64,000 bases of DNA, taken from contig JAPQWV010000005.1 in NCBI GenBank assembly GCA_027422505.1, forward strand, positions 8,065,501 to 8,129,500, given 5' to 3'. This stretch comes from Craterostigma plantagineum. Taxonomy: Eukaryota > Streptophyta > Magnoliopsida > Lamiales > Linderniaceae. This document shows, in pieces, positions 11,746 through 23,660 of the stretch. Numbering within the stretch: position 1 is the stretch's first letter; each line of letters begins with the position of its first letter. A program made the position numbers and the translations under genes. The notes under the pieces are model-generated. The model saw nothing but the letters and a program-made list of their open reading frames with translations. It made no database searches and was not told where the DNA came from.

Positions 11746-13660
11746 AGGAAATGATTTCGGCGCCTGCATCCATGTGGTGCTGAAGACTTCTATTCAAGGT
11801 TTTCACATGCAGATCATTTGCCTATAAATAGGTACGAGCGATCAGTGCAAAACGCATCCCACAGAAGAAATCCAAAGGGATCAGTGAAGAGAGAATAAAT
11901 AGAGGAAAAATAATAGAGGGTTTGTCGGATATTTTCTCCGACTATAAAGAGAGATATTGAGGGTTTTCTCCTTTGTAGTACGAGAGGTTGTAACTCCTAT
12001 ATTTCTCCTATAGTGAATTCTCCTTCCTTGCCCGTGGTTTTTACCCCGATTTGTTTGGGGGTTTTCCACGTTAAATCTCGGTATCCACATCTTTAATTGT
12101 TCAAATATCTAGCCGCGATATTACTCGACTGGGTCCGCTGCCACGCCAACAATTGGTATCAGAGACTAGCTTGGGTTTTATATATCTATTTATCGTATGC
12201 TCTGTGGTTGCCACTAACGTGGACCCTCCACATCAGAAAATAATAGATATTATATTGTCTTTGTTACGGTAACGATAAACCCGGGACGGGTTCAATAATT
12301 ATCTGCTGCAATCTCGTCGGAGGTATCGCTCACGACTGAGCAGAAATTATGGCGGCGAAGTATATCGAAAAGTTCAACGGGAGAAACTTCTCACTGTGAA
12401 AATTAAAGATAAAGGCAAGAGGGAGAACGGCTGTCTGGAGGCTATCAATGGAAAACCAGCCACGCTGACAGACGAAAAAAAAATGTTTGAGGACGGATAA
12501 TGGAGGCAAATATACTGGCAGGGAATTTGATAGCTTTTGCAAAAGGGAAGTCATCAAAAGGCACTTCACTACGGCGTATACTCCACAACAAAATGGAGTG
12601 ACGGAGCGGATGAACAGGACTCTGTTGGAAAGAACAAGAGCCATGTTGGGAGCTGCAGGTCTGGATAAATCATACTGGGCAGAAGCAGTCAACACCGCCG
12701 GCTACGTGATCAATCGATCGCCTTCAACGGCAATTGATCAGAAGACGCCGATGGAGATGTGGAACGGAAAGCCAGCGGATTATTCCAAACTCCATGTATT
12801 TGGAAGTCCTGTGTACGTGATGTACAACGCCCAAGAAACTACGAAGCTGGATCCGAAGTCCAGAAAGTGTTTGTTCTGGGGGTATGCTGATGGTGTGAAG
12901 GGGTATCGCCTGTGGGATCCCACTGCCCACAAGGTTCTCATCAGCATGGAGGTTATCTTTTTAGAAGATAAACCAATCGGAGAAAATGATAGCACCACAA
13001 AGGAATGTTCAGAGACTACGACGACTGTTCGGGTATTCCTGGCGATGTGTGCTACATTCGACCTACATCTAGAGCAGCTAGATGTGAAGACGGCTTTTCT
13101 TCATGGAGATCTTGAAGAAGAGATTTATATGCTCCAGCCGGAAGGTTTTGAAGACAAAGAAAAACGGAACTTTGTTTGCAGGTTGAACAAATCTCTATAC
13201 GGTCTCAAACAGGCGCCGAGGTGTTGGTATAAGAGATTTGATTCCTTCATCATGAGCCTTGAATACAACAGATTGAATGCAGACCCTTGTGCATATTTCA
13301 AGAGGTTTGGTGAAAGTGATTTTATCGTATTACTGTTGTATGTTGACGACATGTTGGTAGCAGGCCCCAACAAAGATCGTGTTGAAGAACTCAAGGCACA
13401 GTTGGCTAGGGAATTTGAAATGAAGGACTTGGGACCAGCAAACAAGATTCTAGAGATGCAAATTTAGCGAGACAGAAATAACAAGAAGATTTGGCTTTCG
13501 CAGAAGAGTTATCTGAGGAAGGTCTTGCGACGCTTCAATATGCAAGATTGTAAGCCAATTTCTACCCCACTTCTTGTTAATTTCAAATTATCCTCAAGTA
13601 TAAGTCCTAGCAGTAAAGAAGGGAGGAGGAGATGTCTCGAGTACCGTATGCATCAGCGGT
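11695..13660 (+). mobile_element. Foreign copia segment inside copia-1 (LTR, PBS, gag start, integrase, RT)
   Basis: The host RT stops near 11695 (after MDKAHPLN). The insert holds an LTR-like stretch (possible TG start at 11710, CA end at 12151) and a tRNA-Met PBS (TGGTATCAGAG, 12154). It continues with a gag start (MAAKYIEKFNGRNF, 12349) that soon stops, then jumps to integrase (RTDNGGKYTGREFD, 12490). It jumps again from integrase end to RT (LEQLDVKTAFLHGDLEEEIYM, NKSLYGLKQAPRCWY, LLYVDDMLV). It stops at 13650, in the RT/RNase H connection, and copia-1 resumes with LDVNKDPFRP. No 3' LTR of the insert exists. Its protein type is that of Tnt1/Tork-like copias. Confidence 0.85.
12487..13467 (+). 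pseudogene. In-frame integrase-RT fusion of the foreign copia segment
   Basis: A 326-codon frame joins the second half of integrase (TPQQNGVTERMNRTLLERTRAML; FGSPVYVMYNAQETTKLDPKSRKCLFWGY) directly to RT at about residue 176 (TTTTVRVFLAMCATFDLHLEQLDVKTAFLHG). About a hundred residues of linker and the RT start are missing, yet the frame is kept. Further matching sequence follows the stop at 13467 (RDRNNKKIWLSQKSYLRKVL). It is an internally deleted copy, so no active polyprotein is expected. Confidence 0.85.
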
Positions 13661-14428
13661 GGGCTTGATGTGAATAAAGATCCGTTCAGACCATGCGATG
13701 ATAATGAAGAAATACTTGGTCCTGAAGTTCCATATCTTAGTGCTATTGGAGCATTAATGTATCTTACATGTCATACTAGACCTGATATAGCATTTGCAGT
13801 TAATTTATTAGTAAGATATAGTTCTTCACCAACTAGACGACATTGGAATGGGATCAAACAAATATTCCGTTATCTTCAAGGAACTACAGATGCGGGGTTA
13901 TTCTATTCGAATGATTCACAATCACGTTTAGTTGGCTATGCAGATGCGGGATTTCTATCTGACCCACATAACGGACGATCGCAAACAGGTTACTTATTTA
14001 CACATGGAGGTACAGCTATTTCATGGCGATCAGTTAAACAAGCCTTAATTGCTACTTCTTCAAATCATGCAGAAATATTAGCGATTCATGAGGCTAGTCG
14101 AGAATGTGTTTGGTTAAGATCTATTATTCAACACATTCAAGACACTTGTGGACTATCTATTGAGAAATTACCTTCTACAATATTATTTGAAGATAATACA
14201 GCATGTATAGCTCAATTAAAAGAAGGTTACATCAAAGGTGATAGAACAAAACACATATCACCAAAATTTTTCTTTACGCATGAACTTCAGAAAAATGGTG
14301 ATATTGATGTACAACAAGTTCGATCAAGTGAAAATCTTGCTGATCTATTTACTAAGGCACTTCCTCCAAGAATTTTTGAAAATTTGGTATATTCAATTGG
14401 AGTCCGAAAACTTCGAGATCTTAAATGA
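13661..14428 (+). pseudogene. Copia-1 RNase H and RT C-terminus
   Basis: The reading frame resumes the host element: PYLSAIGALMYLTCHTRPDIAFAVNLL (RT connection), then YADAGFLSDPHNGRSQTGYLF, SWRSVKQALIATSSNHAEILA and EDNTACIAQL of copia RNase H, ending VRKLRDLK-stop. This 3' part is intact. It is labelled a pseudogene only because it is cut off from the rest of pol. Confidence 0.9.
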
Positions 14429-14456
14429 CATTCTACTAAGGGGGAGTAAATGCGCG

Positions 14457-14647
14457 TTGCATTCTTTTTTCCTTCACTATGATTTTTCCCACAGGGTTTT
14501 CCTAGTAAGGTTTTTAATGAGGCAACAACTAAAAAGCATATCTAAAGAATAATGTACTATTTTTCCTTCATTAGGTTTTTATCCCACTGAGTTTTTCCTA
14601 ATAAGGTTTTAATGAGGCATATTCTTTATTGGACATCCAAGGGGGAG
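14457..14647 (+). other. 3' untranslated region and polypurine tract of copia-1
   Basis: The segment 'cccac(a/t)gggttttcctagtaaggtttttaatgaggca' appears twice (about 14490 and 14580). The purine run AAGGGGGAG (14639-14647) touches the 3' LTR and is the plus-strand primer. A second run, AAGGGGGAG, lies at 14439-14447. Confidence 0.8.
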
Positions 14648-14874
14648 TGTTATGAATATATAGTTTGATTATGTGGATCCACATATTTATTAGTGTGAAA
14701 AAGTAGTTGAAATAGTGCATAGATTTTTTGCTATAAATTGGTTTATTTTGTAACGTTAATGATAGAAGATCAGTTGCAAAAAGCACGTGATATTATAAAC
14801 TATATTATTCATTGTGTTCTTTATATGTTGATCAATATACGTATTATATAGATATAAATAAATAATTTATAGCA
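14648..14874 (+). repeat. 3' LTR of copia-1
   Basis: This 227-bp LTR is nearly identical to 8712-8940 and is followed by the target duplication ATATG (14875-14879). Confidence 0.93.
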
Positions 14875-14879
14875 ATATG

Positions 14880-16062
14880 AACTTTAAGACTTGAAAATTA
14901 TTTCTTACCCATCTCAAAACAAAATTTGAAGCAAACCCAGCACATTTGTATTGGGCTACCCTACTTGTTTTGGGCTCAATATAGTGAAGCCCAAAGAGAT
15001 TATCTCTAATACCCTATCATTATATTTTAGTAATTTGAAATAAATAATTAAAAGTTACAGTTGGTCTAAAATTTACAGCTAGCTAATTTTGTAGTACAAT
15101 TAGTTGAAAGTTGAAACAAGTAAATACAGTTTTACAAGACTGAAGACGACAGATGCAGTTTGGCCAGAAAAAGATAGATGGTTATATTTAAAAAATATCA
15201 TTATTTATTGCATTAACATGTGTCGGTCACGTGGTTGTTGTATAGACATAGAGTAGAGTCCTAAGTTGTTCATTACATTTATTTTGAATTTGGATTATTT
15301 AGTTATTTTATTTAATGGTCTCCTGCAAAATACATAAATGCAATATGATTGACATACAACCCCCTCATTTGTTGCGTGCCTTAGAATCACCAATATTTTT
15401 AACCTAACGTAGCGTATGAGAATAGAAACTGACTGAGTCCAGGCATTTAATTTTCTTGCAGGTTCTTCTATATGTGACACATGATAAACCAATATAATTG
15501 CAGTACCTATATATTGACAAATTGATTTAGCATATCAAATATATACTTTATTTTCCCGTATTAATATTGCCTCCAACCAGATATAAATTTCCATCAATTC
15601 AAAAATAGGGTTATAGTGTTAATCTCTGTTATATCCAAAGAATTCTATACCGGAACAAAATTAAGCCTATACTATTAGGTCTGTAAAACGTCACAAGCTG
15701 TTTTTAATTATTTATGGGTAAAGTTTCATTTCAATATAAAAATATCGGTATGCAAATCATCAATTTAATTTCTCTTCTATCTTAATTACTTTTTATACTG
15801 TCAACTAATTATTACACTACTTAAAATTTAATTTAAAACATGCATATAGTGACTAGATTTTATTAAGTAGGTGGTATTACACAAAAACAGTTAATCATGA
15901 ACATCATAAGAGAAAACGAAGGTTACAGTTCAAAACAAAGAAAAACAACTAAAATCTATTATTAAAACTATATCTATTAACTTCTTAGGTTACCGTTAAA
16001 AACAAATGAACCCTAGAATTAAAAACTACACTAATATATTACCAAATTAACGTCATTTCTCA
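14880..16062. other. Intergenic, AT-rich, no gene seen
   Basis: Only short unconvincing frames are present. The right end (about 15850-16062) would hold the 3' UTR of the minus-strand DUF4378 gene. Confidence 0.5.
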
Positions 16063-19000
16063 TTACATGAAAACATACTTTTGCTTCTTCTCTCTTTGAT
16101 CATCTAATATCACGACCACCGTTTCTTTCACCAAATTCTCCACCATTTCAGCTTCAATCTCAGACATTATACTCTCTAACTCATCATCGTAGTAACTGTT
16201 GGATTCCCATCTGCACATATCTATGGCCGTTAAAGCATAGATGTCTTCAAGCGCTTCACAGTTCGCCTGAGGAAAACTGTTTATTTTCAGACATAGCTCG
16301 TCGAACACATGTACTTCGTCCTTCTTCATATGTGACCTCTGCAAAAAGGAAAAGGGAAAATGTGTATTAATTAACTATATGAAACTGAATAGATGAATAT
16401 GCTTAATTCACATCGCCGCTCACAATTTTGTTGTCATGGGTCATAATGCCAGCCAAAAGCTCGTTCACCAACTGAAAAATCAGCTTTCTGTTGCACCGGC
16501 GGCTAAGAATACCACCGCCGCCGCCGTCTCCGCCGACGTAGTGGAAGAGCTCAAGGTGGTAGAAGATGAATGGGTCAGTGGGGTATTTATGGCTGTGCCA
16601 TCTGTAACTGGTTCTTGTTGTGATTCCGGCGCGGCTGAGGATTAGTTTGACGTACTCACCGCACTCCGCCGCCGCGTCGCCGCCGTGGACGACGGCGGAG
16701 GGACGGCAGCTGCGGCTGTGGAGGTCGTCCGCACGTGGTGGGACATTTTCTGTGAAGTCTGACGACGGTGATAATATTTTATTGTACGAGTGGCTCGAAT
16801 TACGAGATAACTGTGTGCTCCTCCTCGATATTAGGCCATCCCCTGACGATACCTGCAAGTTTTAATTAATTTATTTAATTTTTCAACCATAGGGAAAAAA
16901 ATGAAAATTTTTAAATAATGAAACGTAAATTGGGCTTTGGTGTGATGTGACGACCACGTTTGAAATTACGATATTATTTTTACCATTTTTTATGCAGCCT
17001 GTGCATGTAAGAACTGCTTGCTACTTTACTCTTTCATGCGATTATCAAATTGTAATGACGTTTATAGTAGGGGCTTTTAAGAATCAGCCCCCTTTTAAGT
17101 TTCATAATATAATTCAGCCCCTGTCAGTAATAATTTCAGTATTAAGGACCCATTATCTTTCAACTATAGAGAAAAGGACCAAATACTTGATCTTACCAAA
17201 ATACCCCTACGAAGTTCTGTAATAAGTGGTATGCAGAACCAGTTTTCTGTTACCATCGTTAAACATATTATGAAGGAAATAATTTTTCTTTCCGATCAAA
17301 AACCCCGCACAGATTTCTGTTTTCGTTCGAACTAATCCTCAGAAACGAAAGTAGGTCTATCCACGATGGTTTATTTCGATATTCAGGTCTCGAGATGTTC
17401 GATTTTACGGGTATTTTGTTCGAACTCTGTTGACGCAAATAGTAAAAACACGATGAAATCGAATCTCGATTCGATCGAAATTGAAGATATTTTATACAAA
17501 TTCGAAAAACCCATATCATGAACAAATCTATGAAACATAGTATTTGCTCTTTAGTTCGTCGCTCATCGTTTGCCGAAATTTAAAATCACCGGATTGTTGC
17601 CTAAACTACTGTTCCCGAAACGTGGTATGGATGGTTACATATCTGTCATTATATAACCGTTAATAGGTACTGATATGCTATAATTTGGTATGGATACGGA
17701 TTCAAAGGTATTGGTAAACTGGATTTGGTACAGTTTGCCAATTATCGGGTATTTGTATAACAGTGGAAACTCGATCAACAATCGACCATATATATTATTT
17801 CCATCTGCACAAACACACATCCTGCACCAAACCAAGTTGGATGTGTGCTAGACGGTTTATCATGTTATTCAGGTCTCGAATGTTGGATTTTACGGGTAAA
17901 ATTTTCAATTTCATTTGACGCAAATAATAATCGAATCCCGATTCGATTGAAATTGAAGATATTTTATACAAATTCGAGAAACCCATATCATGAACAAATC
18001 TATGAAACATAGTATTGGCTCTTTAGTTCGTCGCTCATCGTTTGCCGAAATTGAAAATCGCCGGATTGTAGCCTAAACTACTGTTCCCGAAAGGTGGTAT
18101 GGATGGTTACTTATCTGTCACTCTATATCCGTTAATAGGTACTGATATGCACCCATTTGGTATAGATAAGGATTAAAAGGTATTGCTAAGTTGGATTTGG
18201 TACAATTTTCCAATTATCGGGTATTTGTATAACATTGGAAACTCGATCGAAACAATCGACCATATATATTATTTCCATCTGCACGAACACACATCCTGCA
18301 CCAAACCAAGCTGGATGTGTGCTAGACGGTTTATCATGTTATTCAAGTCTCGAATGTTGGATTTTACTGGTAAAATTTTCAATTTCATTTGACGCAAATA
18401 ATAAAAACATGGTGAAAATCGAATCCCGATTCGATTGAAATTGAAGATATTTTATACAAATTCGAGAAACCCATATCGTGAACAAATCTATGAAACATAG
18501 TATTGGCTCTTTAGTTCGTCGCTCATCGTTTGCCGAAATTGAAAATCGTCGGATTGTAGCCTAAACTACTGTTCCCGAAACGTGGTATGGATGATTACTT
18601 ATCTGTCACTCTATATCCGTTAATAGGTACTGATATGCAACCATTTGGTATAGTTAAGGATTAAAAGGTATTGCTAAGTTGGATTTGGTACAATTTTCCA
18701 ATTATCGGGTATTTGTATAACATTGGAAACTCGATCGAAACAATCGACCATATATATTATTTCCATTTGCACGAACACACATCCTGCACCAAACCAAGCT
18801 GGATGTGTGCTAGATGGTTTATCATGTTATTCAGTTCTCGAATGTTGGATTTTACGGGTAAAATTTCGATTTCATTTGACGCAAATAATAAAAACATGGT
18901 GAAAATCGAATCCCGATTCGATTGAAATTGAAGATATTTTATACAAATTCAAGAAACCCATATCTTGAACAAATCTCGGAAGCACCGTATTAGCTCTATC

Positions 19001-22000
19001 GTTCGTCGCTAATGGTTTGTCGAAATTTAAAATCGCCGACTTGTTGCCTAAACAACTGTTCCCGACATGTGATATGGACGGTCATTCATCTGTTTTAGTA
19101 AGACAGTTAACTGGTATTTATTATCGGAGATGTGGTATCTTTACGAATTTAAAGGTATTTGCAAGAAAGATTTGACACCAATTGCCTATTATCTGGTATC
19201 TCCATAATTGGTATAAAACGTGGCTTATATAAACTGGTATTGTAATCAATTGGTACAGATAAACTATTTACCGGTATCACTTTGTATACTTATGTTACGA
19301 TTTCCGCGTTTATGCTTAGTTTTCAAATATCATTTAGTATTACCGTACTTCAATGTGGTATTATGTTTATTGCGATATAATATCTATATTATCGTGTATA
19401 CCAAAGTTATTCACGATATAATATTTACAATATCTTGTATATTCTATCGGTTTTTGTGATGTAATGTTGAATTTCCATGACGGGTTTCAGAATGTTTCGT
19501 TTTAACTTGTAGAAAGACATGTTCGCTAATGAATGTGATCTTGATTACAAGACAATAAGCTTCAACATCACTGCCTCTAACATCAATGTTTGTATAACGT
19601 GATTTTCCAATTAATTCGTTTGTTAACATCATCAAATAATGTATTTTCCAATGAATTCGTTGGTTTTGGATGAATTTAAATTCTAATAATGCACGTAATA
19701 TCTCGAATTTGCGAAGTGGTACAGTGAAGGTATTATATGGTATAGCTATACATAAAATCTGTCAAAATTTTGTTTGTCTTGTTAGCTCTCATCAATCATG
19801 TAGTATTTTATTGTGTTAATGTGGTAACACTAGCGACAGAACCATGATATACCAATTGACTTCCTGGAAACATCATGAACACTCTAGAAACTTCTTCCTT
19901 ATCTGGTATGGCGTTACTATATTCTGTTTCAACATTATGTACTTGTAGTATTCAAACTTTAACATAATTTTTCCGGACATAAAACACGGACATAAAGACC
20001 CACATTAACATCATAAAGACCTACATTAACATCATTGTCTTACACGGACATAAAGACCTACATTGGCTTACATAACACATGAAATCTCCAAAAGTATTGT
20101 TTCATAGGAGATCAAAACAACAAAAACATCAAGGGTTCCAACTTACACACCACAAACAGCAAAGTCTAGTAATCCGGCCAAAATGCGAGCCCTAAAGCTT
20201 TCTACAGCCTCAGTTTCATTAACTTTGGCCCAAAACGACACATCATCGCGACAAAGAGCCTCGCCGAACATGCATACCCAAACCCCACAATCCATGCTAC
20301 CGTAAATCTGTCGTCGACAACTAGCATTTGCGACCTTCGAATCTGGCAGCGACGCAACTTTTATGTGCTGCATGTACTGTCGAATGGCAGATGCCTAAAT
20401 AGAGAAGTCAAAGTATTAATCAAGAGAGCGGACAACTTCTTCACATAAAGATCATACGAGACTTACACATCGGCTTGCGACACCATTGGCTTTCGGGCTA
20501 GGCAGCGAGTTGTAGTGGAGGAAAGATCTATTGGGTACGTCTAGGACTAGCATATGCCAATGATATCCATGATGCAGGGGGAAGGCGATGTACTTACAGG
20601 ATTGTTGCATCGCCCCCGGCAGCTTCTCCAACTCCGCCTTCGTAACGGCTGACAATTTTCCAAGAAAGTCTTCAAGTCCCTTTTTCGTCGAAATCTTCAG
20701 ATGGCCATGTTTAAGAATTTTCTAGGTTAAATGATCCATTTTGTGTGGTGTAAAAAACTGGTATGAAAATATATAAACTGGTAAGTAGTGATTGTTTTGT
20801 GTTACAAAATTTCAACATACTGGTATTGCAGAGCAATGAAGTGGTACTGACTGAAATTAGCTGGTATCAGATGATCATGAACTGGTACCGGATGTTTATT
20901 TTCAGTTACAGAATTTCAACATACTGGTACCGGGTTTGATTTCGAATTCAGGCCCTGTTTAAGAATTTTCTAGGTTAAATGATCCATTTTGTGTGGTGTA
21001 AAAAACTGGTATGAAAATATAAACTGGTAAGGAATGATTGTTTTGTGTTACAAAATTTCAACATACTGGTATTACAGAGCAATGAAATGGTACTGACTAT
21101 AATTTGCTGGTATCAGATGATCATGAACTGGTACCGGATTATTATTTATAGAGCAATACATAATGCAACATGTGTTCCTAAGTACTTGTCTTCTGTTATT
21201 ATTTATAAGGAATTTGTTTAAGGAAGAGACGCGAGTGGTAGCAAGGTGACGTGATGTGTTACTGGAATTTTTTTCTTTCTCATGACACGTTATTGTTTTC
21301 TAATTATTTATTGCTTTTTTTTTCGAAGAATTACTTGTTTGAACTGAGGCAACATTTATTCGTTAATGTTACGTATTTGGTATTGTTTTCATGGTTTTGT
21401 TATCAAACGAGCAGAAATTGGTACCCAGGTATATTGATTTGTTACAGAAATTGAAAATGTTTGGATCTTACGTCGCGTCAAGATTCGTTGTAATTTCGTG
21501 TCGATTACTAAGACCCACAACTGAATTGGTGTGAATCCACAGTCTTCGAGCACAAACGTCGAGATTTCACTCGTGTTTGTACCAAAATTTTCTAATTGAG
21601 TTTGAAGCATTATTCCAAAATAAACCTCGAAATTTTCCTTGGTTACGAGAACTCATGACAAAATTGAGCTCGATTTTACCTTTTCTGCTCAATTACGTTG
21701 AAGATTTCGGAGATTTCATGGCGTTTGGGTGTTGTAATAAATCAACAGATGGCATTTGGGGTTGATGGTTCGCACGAGAGGGATGATGATGGCATATATT
21801 TGTAAATTTTCGCAACAGATGAGGGTAGGTTGGTCTTTTAAGCACATTTGGGTCCTTAATTCTAAGGCAAACTTGAGATGGGTGTTTTAAACTGAAATTT
21901 AAAGCAATTGGGGCTGAATCCAAATGAAAGTTGCTTGTGTGGGGCTGAAACGAAATTTACTCTTTATAGTATGCAATTAAATACAAAAAAAAAAACACGC

Positions 22001-23660
22001 AAATGAAATGCTTTATATGACGTGTAATAATAACCATTTTATTAATTTTAACATACCTGTTTCTGAGGCAACTTTGTCGGTGAAGGAGAAGCATCTTTCT
22101 TGACTTGCTTAATACTAAGAATATCACTCGACGACAATAATGGAGTTTTCTTGGACTTCTTCATAGCATTCGAATGAACAAATTGGTCTTCTTTCTTGTT
22201 CTTCACTACTACACTCTCACAAGCCCTAGACTTATAATTACCAGCAAGAGACTTTGGATTATTACCATGATAATGATTACCTTCCAAGCTAATTTCCTTC
22301 GTCGCCTTGATTAATGGATTTATTACATCATTATTTTTCCCTGAAGAAGAAGAAGAAGAAGTACTTTTCCTCCCTGAACTAGCACTTGCTTTGACATTCT
22401 TCGTAGTACTTTCATGGTTCGTTGTAACATAATCTCCATTAACAAACCTCGTCTGATTTTTCTTGGCGGGTTTCTTGAGAAGGATAAGGTTTTGATCCTT
22501 CCTTCGATCTGTGTTGTCTCTATTAGTAATATCAGTTAGCCCAACTCTTCTACCGACACACCTTTCTCTCACATTCTTCACAATCTGCTTAGCATAATGT
22601 CGTGGACTGCTTATGATACTATTCTCTTGATGATCTTTGGTACTTGATAACTTTCTCCCATCTTTCTGCTGCTTCTTCTCTTCTCTAGTGTTAATATTCT
22701 CTTTGTTGAAGGCTTGTAAGGACAACCTATGGTGACTGTACTCATGAACGTCTGATTTTCTTGCAGAAGATAACCTCGGAGTTTCAGGCAAAGATCTGAT
22801 ACCAACCCTTAAATCGTCTTCGAAAAAGCTCATTGATGATGATGATGATGATCTTTTAATGATCTTCTGATGATGAGGATTATTTGTTGTTGCTCTTGAT
22901 GAAGAAGAAGAAGAAGAAAGTGATGGTGAGAAATCTTGAGGAAGCAAATCTATTCCCATTAGCCTTGCAACTATAGTAGGCGGTCTAGTCAATAATAATC
23001 CTGGAGAATCTTTACTACTGATGATGTTGTTATTACATTTGTCTGATGATACTTTACCATGCTTATTCTTGGTCTTGATGATTTGAATCCCAACCTTAAA
23101 AATAGAAATAAAAAAATTACCGTAATATCATCAGAAGGCTCAATGAACATTTTAATTACTCAAAAGGCATCCAAACATTAAAATTTTATCTGTATATATA
23201 TCCAATGCATTGGAAAAACCATTAATTTCTTACAGCAGGCATGTCTGAATTGATATTGTAATCCCTGCTTTCGTCTGTAACGGCTAAATCCTCCAAGCTG
23301 TTTCTTGGTGCCTCAACTCCTACATGGAGAAAATAATTTATAAAACAAAAAGAAAAAAAAAACTCATGGCGGATAATAAAAGAAAAAAGCAAATAATTAA
23401 ATATATATACCCTTAGGCTTATTAGTTTCATCTTCGAGGGAAAAAGATGACGTCGACCGAGGATCTGAAGGAAACTGAAAATGGCGGCGGTGAACATCGT
23501 CGAAGAGATGAAGAACGGCACACATGCACCCAGCTGATGACGTGGCGCCGCCGGCTCCGTCGTCCCCCGTCGTCGTCCGTACGCCGTCGTTGTCTCTTCG
23601 CTTCTTTGACTTACGACGTTCACCTACTCCAACAAACTGTAACAGCCAATCTCTCACCAT
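16063..23660 (-). CDS. DUF3741/DUF4378 (TRM/LONGIFOLIA-like) protein, 5 exons
   Basis: Exons are 23660-23411, 23319-23234, 23094-22057, 16852-16412 and 16338-16063. All have GT-AG borders and matching phases, giving 696 residues. The N-terminus has a basic stretch and the 'GCMCAVLHLFDDV' element seen ahead of DUF3741. Exon 3 holds RPPTIVARLMGID (149-161), the hallmark 'PSVVARLMGLD' motif of TRM proteins, then a Ser/Lys-rich disordered middle. Exons 4-5 form the DUF4378 domain (EYVKLILSRAG, CNRKLIFQLVNELL, then ESIMSEIEAEMVENLVKE). TRM proteins recruit TON1/PP2A to cortical microtubules and shape organs, but the function here is inferred from family only. Intron 3 is about 5.2 kb because a MULE (17070-21962) sits in it. 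All splice sites around it are intact, so the gene may still be expressed. Confidence 0.88.
17330..19120 (+). repeat. ~485-bp tandem array inside the MULE
   Basis: The marker 'aacaaatctatgaaacatag' or close variants recurs at about 17521, 17992, 18481 and 18967, with periods of 471, 489 and 486 bp. That makes three full units with partial units on both sides. Units differ by a few percent. Small frames in each unit are copies of one another and resemble no protein. The short motif 'tggtat' or 'ggtac' is very frequent. Confidence 0.85.
19121..20142. other. Non-coding MULE interior
   Basis: This AT-rich sequence is peppered with 'tggtat/ctggtatt' motifs and lies between the tandem array and the Ulp1-like gene. 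A short triplicated 'cataaagacc(c/t)acatt' block occurs at 19981-20060. No coding frame is credible. Confidence 0.5.
20143..20703 (-). CDS. Ulp1-like (C48) cysteine peptidase fragment, 2 exons, MULE-borne
   Basis: The upstream exon ends at about 20468 (ASRC|GTAAGT) and the next begins at about 20396 after TTTAG. The first exon contains YIAFPLHHGYHWHMLVLDVPNRSFLHYNSL, with the catalytic His and Asp in HWHMLVLD. The second contains RRQIYGSMDCGVWVCMFGEAL, with the conserved Gln and nucleophile Cys. This is the C-terminal catalytic core of the SUMO-protease fold. The N-terminal part and a start codon are not clear beyond about 20703. Such genes occur in Ulp1-carrying MULEs, where their role is unknown. 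Confidence 0.8.
20709..21170 (+). repeat. Tandem duplication, period about 247 bp
   Basis: The block starting 'tgtttaagaattttctaggt' at 20709 is repeated almost exactly from 20956, and each copy is rich in 'actggtat(c)' motifs. It lies in the MULE, upstream of the Ulp1-like exons on the minus strand. Confidence 0.85.

Larger units (their letters stand above)
8712..14874 (+). mobile_element. Ty1/copia retrotransposon copia-1, complete between LTRs but defective
   Basis: The 5' LTR (8712-8940) and 3' LTR (14648-14874) are nearly identical, start TGTTATGAA and end in CA. The direct repeat ATATG flanks both sides (8707-8711 and 14875-14879), so both ends of the insertion are preserved. Inside are protease/integrase, RT and RNase H pieces in copia order, but gag is absent and the frame is broken many times. 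Between about 11695 and 13660 the sequence switches to a different copia lineage and back. The close LTRs mean recent insertion, whereas the coding decay is heavy, so the element was probably copied in trans. Confidence 0.93.
17070..21962 (-). mobile_element. MULE with Ulp1-like gene in intron 3 of the DUF4378 gene
   Basis: The 9-bp direct repeat TTTATAGTA flanks the element (17061-17069 and 21963-21971), the duplication size of Mutator-like elements. Both ends are long degenerate inverted repeats of about 170 bp. The left end reads GGGGC..TCAGCCCC..TTCAGCCCC..AATTTCAG..TTAAGGACCC. The right end, read inward, follows the same order: GAGTAAATTTCGTTTCAGCCCC, TTCAGCCCC, AATTTCAG, TTAAGGACCC. No MURA transposase is readable. 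The interior holds a Ulp1-like peptidase on the minus strand and two tandem arrays, which fits the Ulp1-bearing MULE class (Kaonashi-like). Confidence 0.88.

Noticed and set aside
16436..16865. Plus-strand frames opposite the DUF4378 exon
   Set aside because: They are antisense shadows of exon 4; the minus strand carries a conserved domain with splice sites.
18183..18925. Two nearly identical small frames of 69 and 84 codons
   Set aside because: They are corresponding parts of the 485-bp tandem units, not a duplicated gene.
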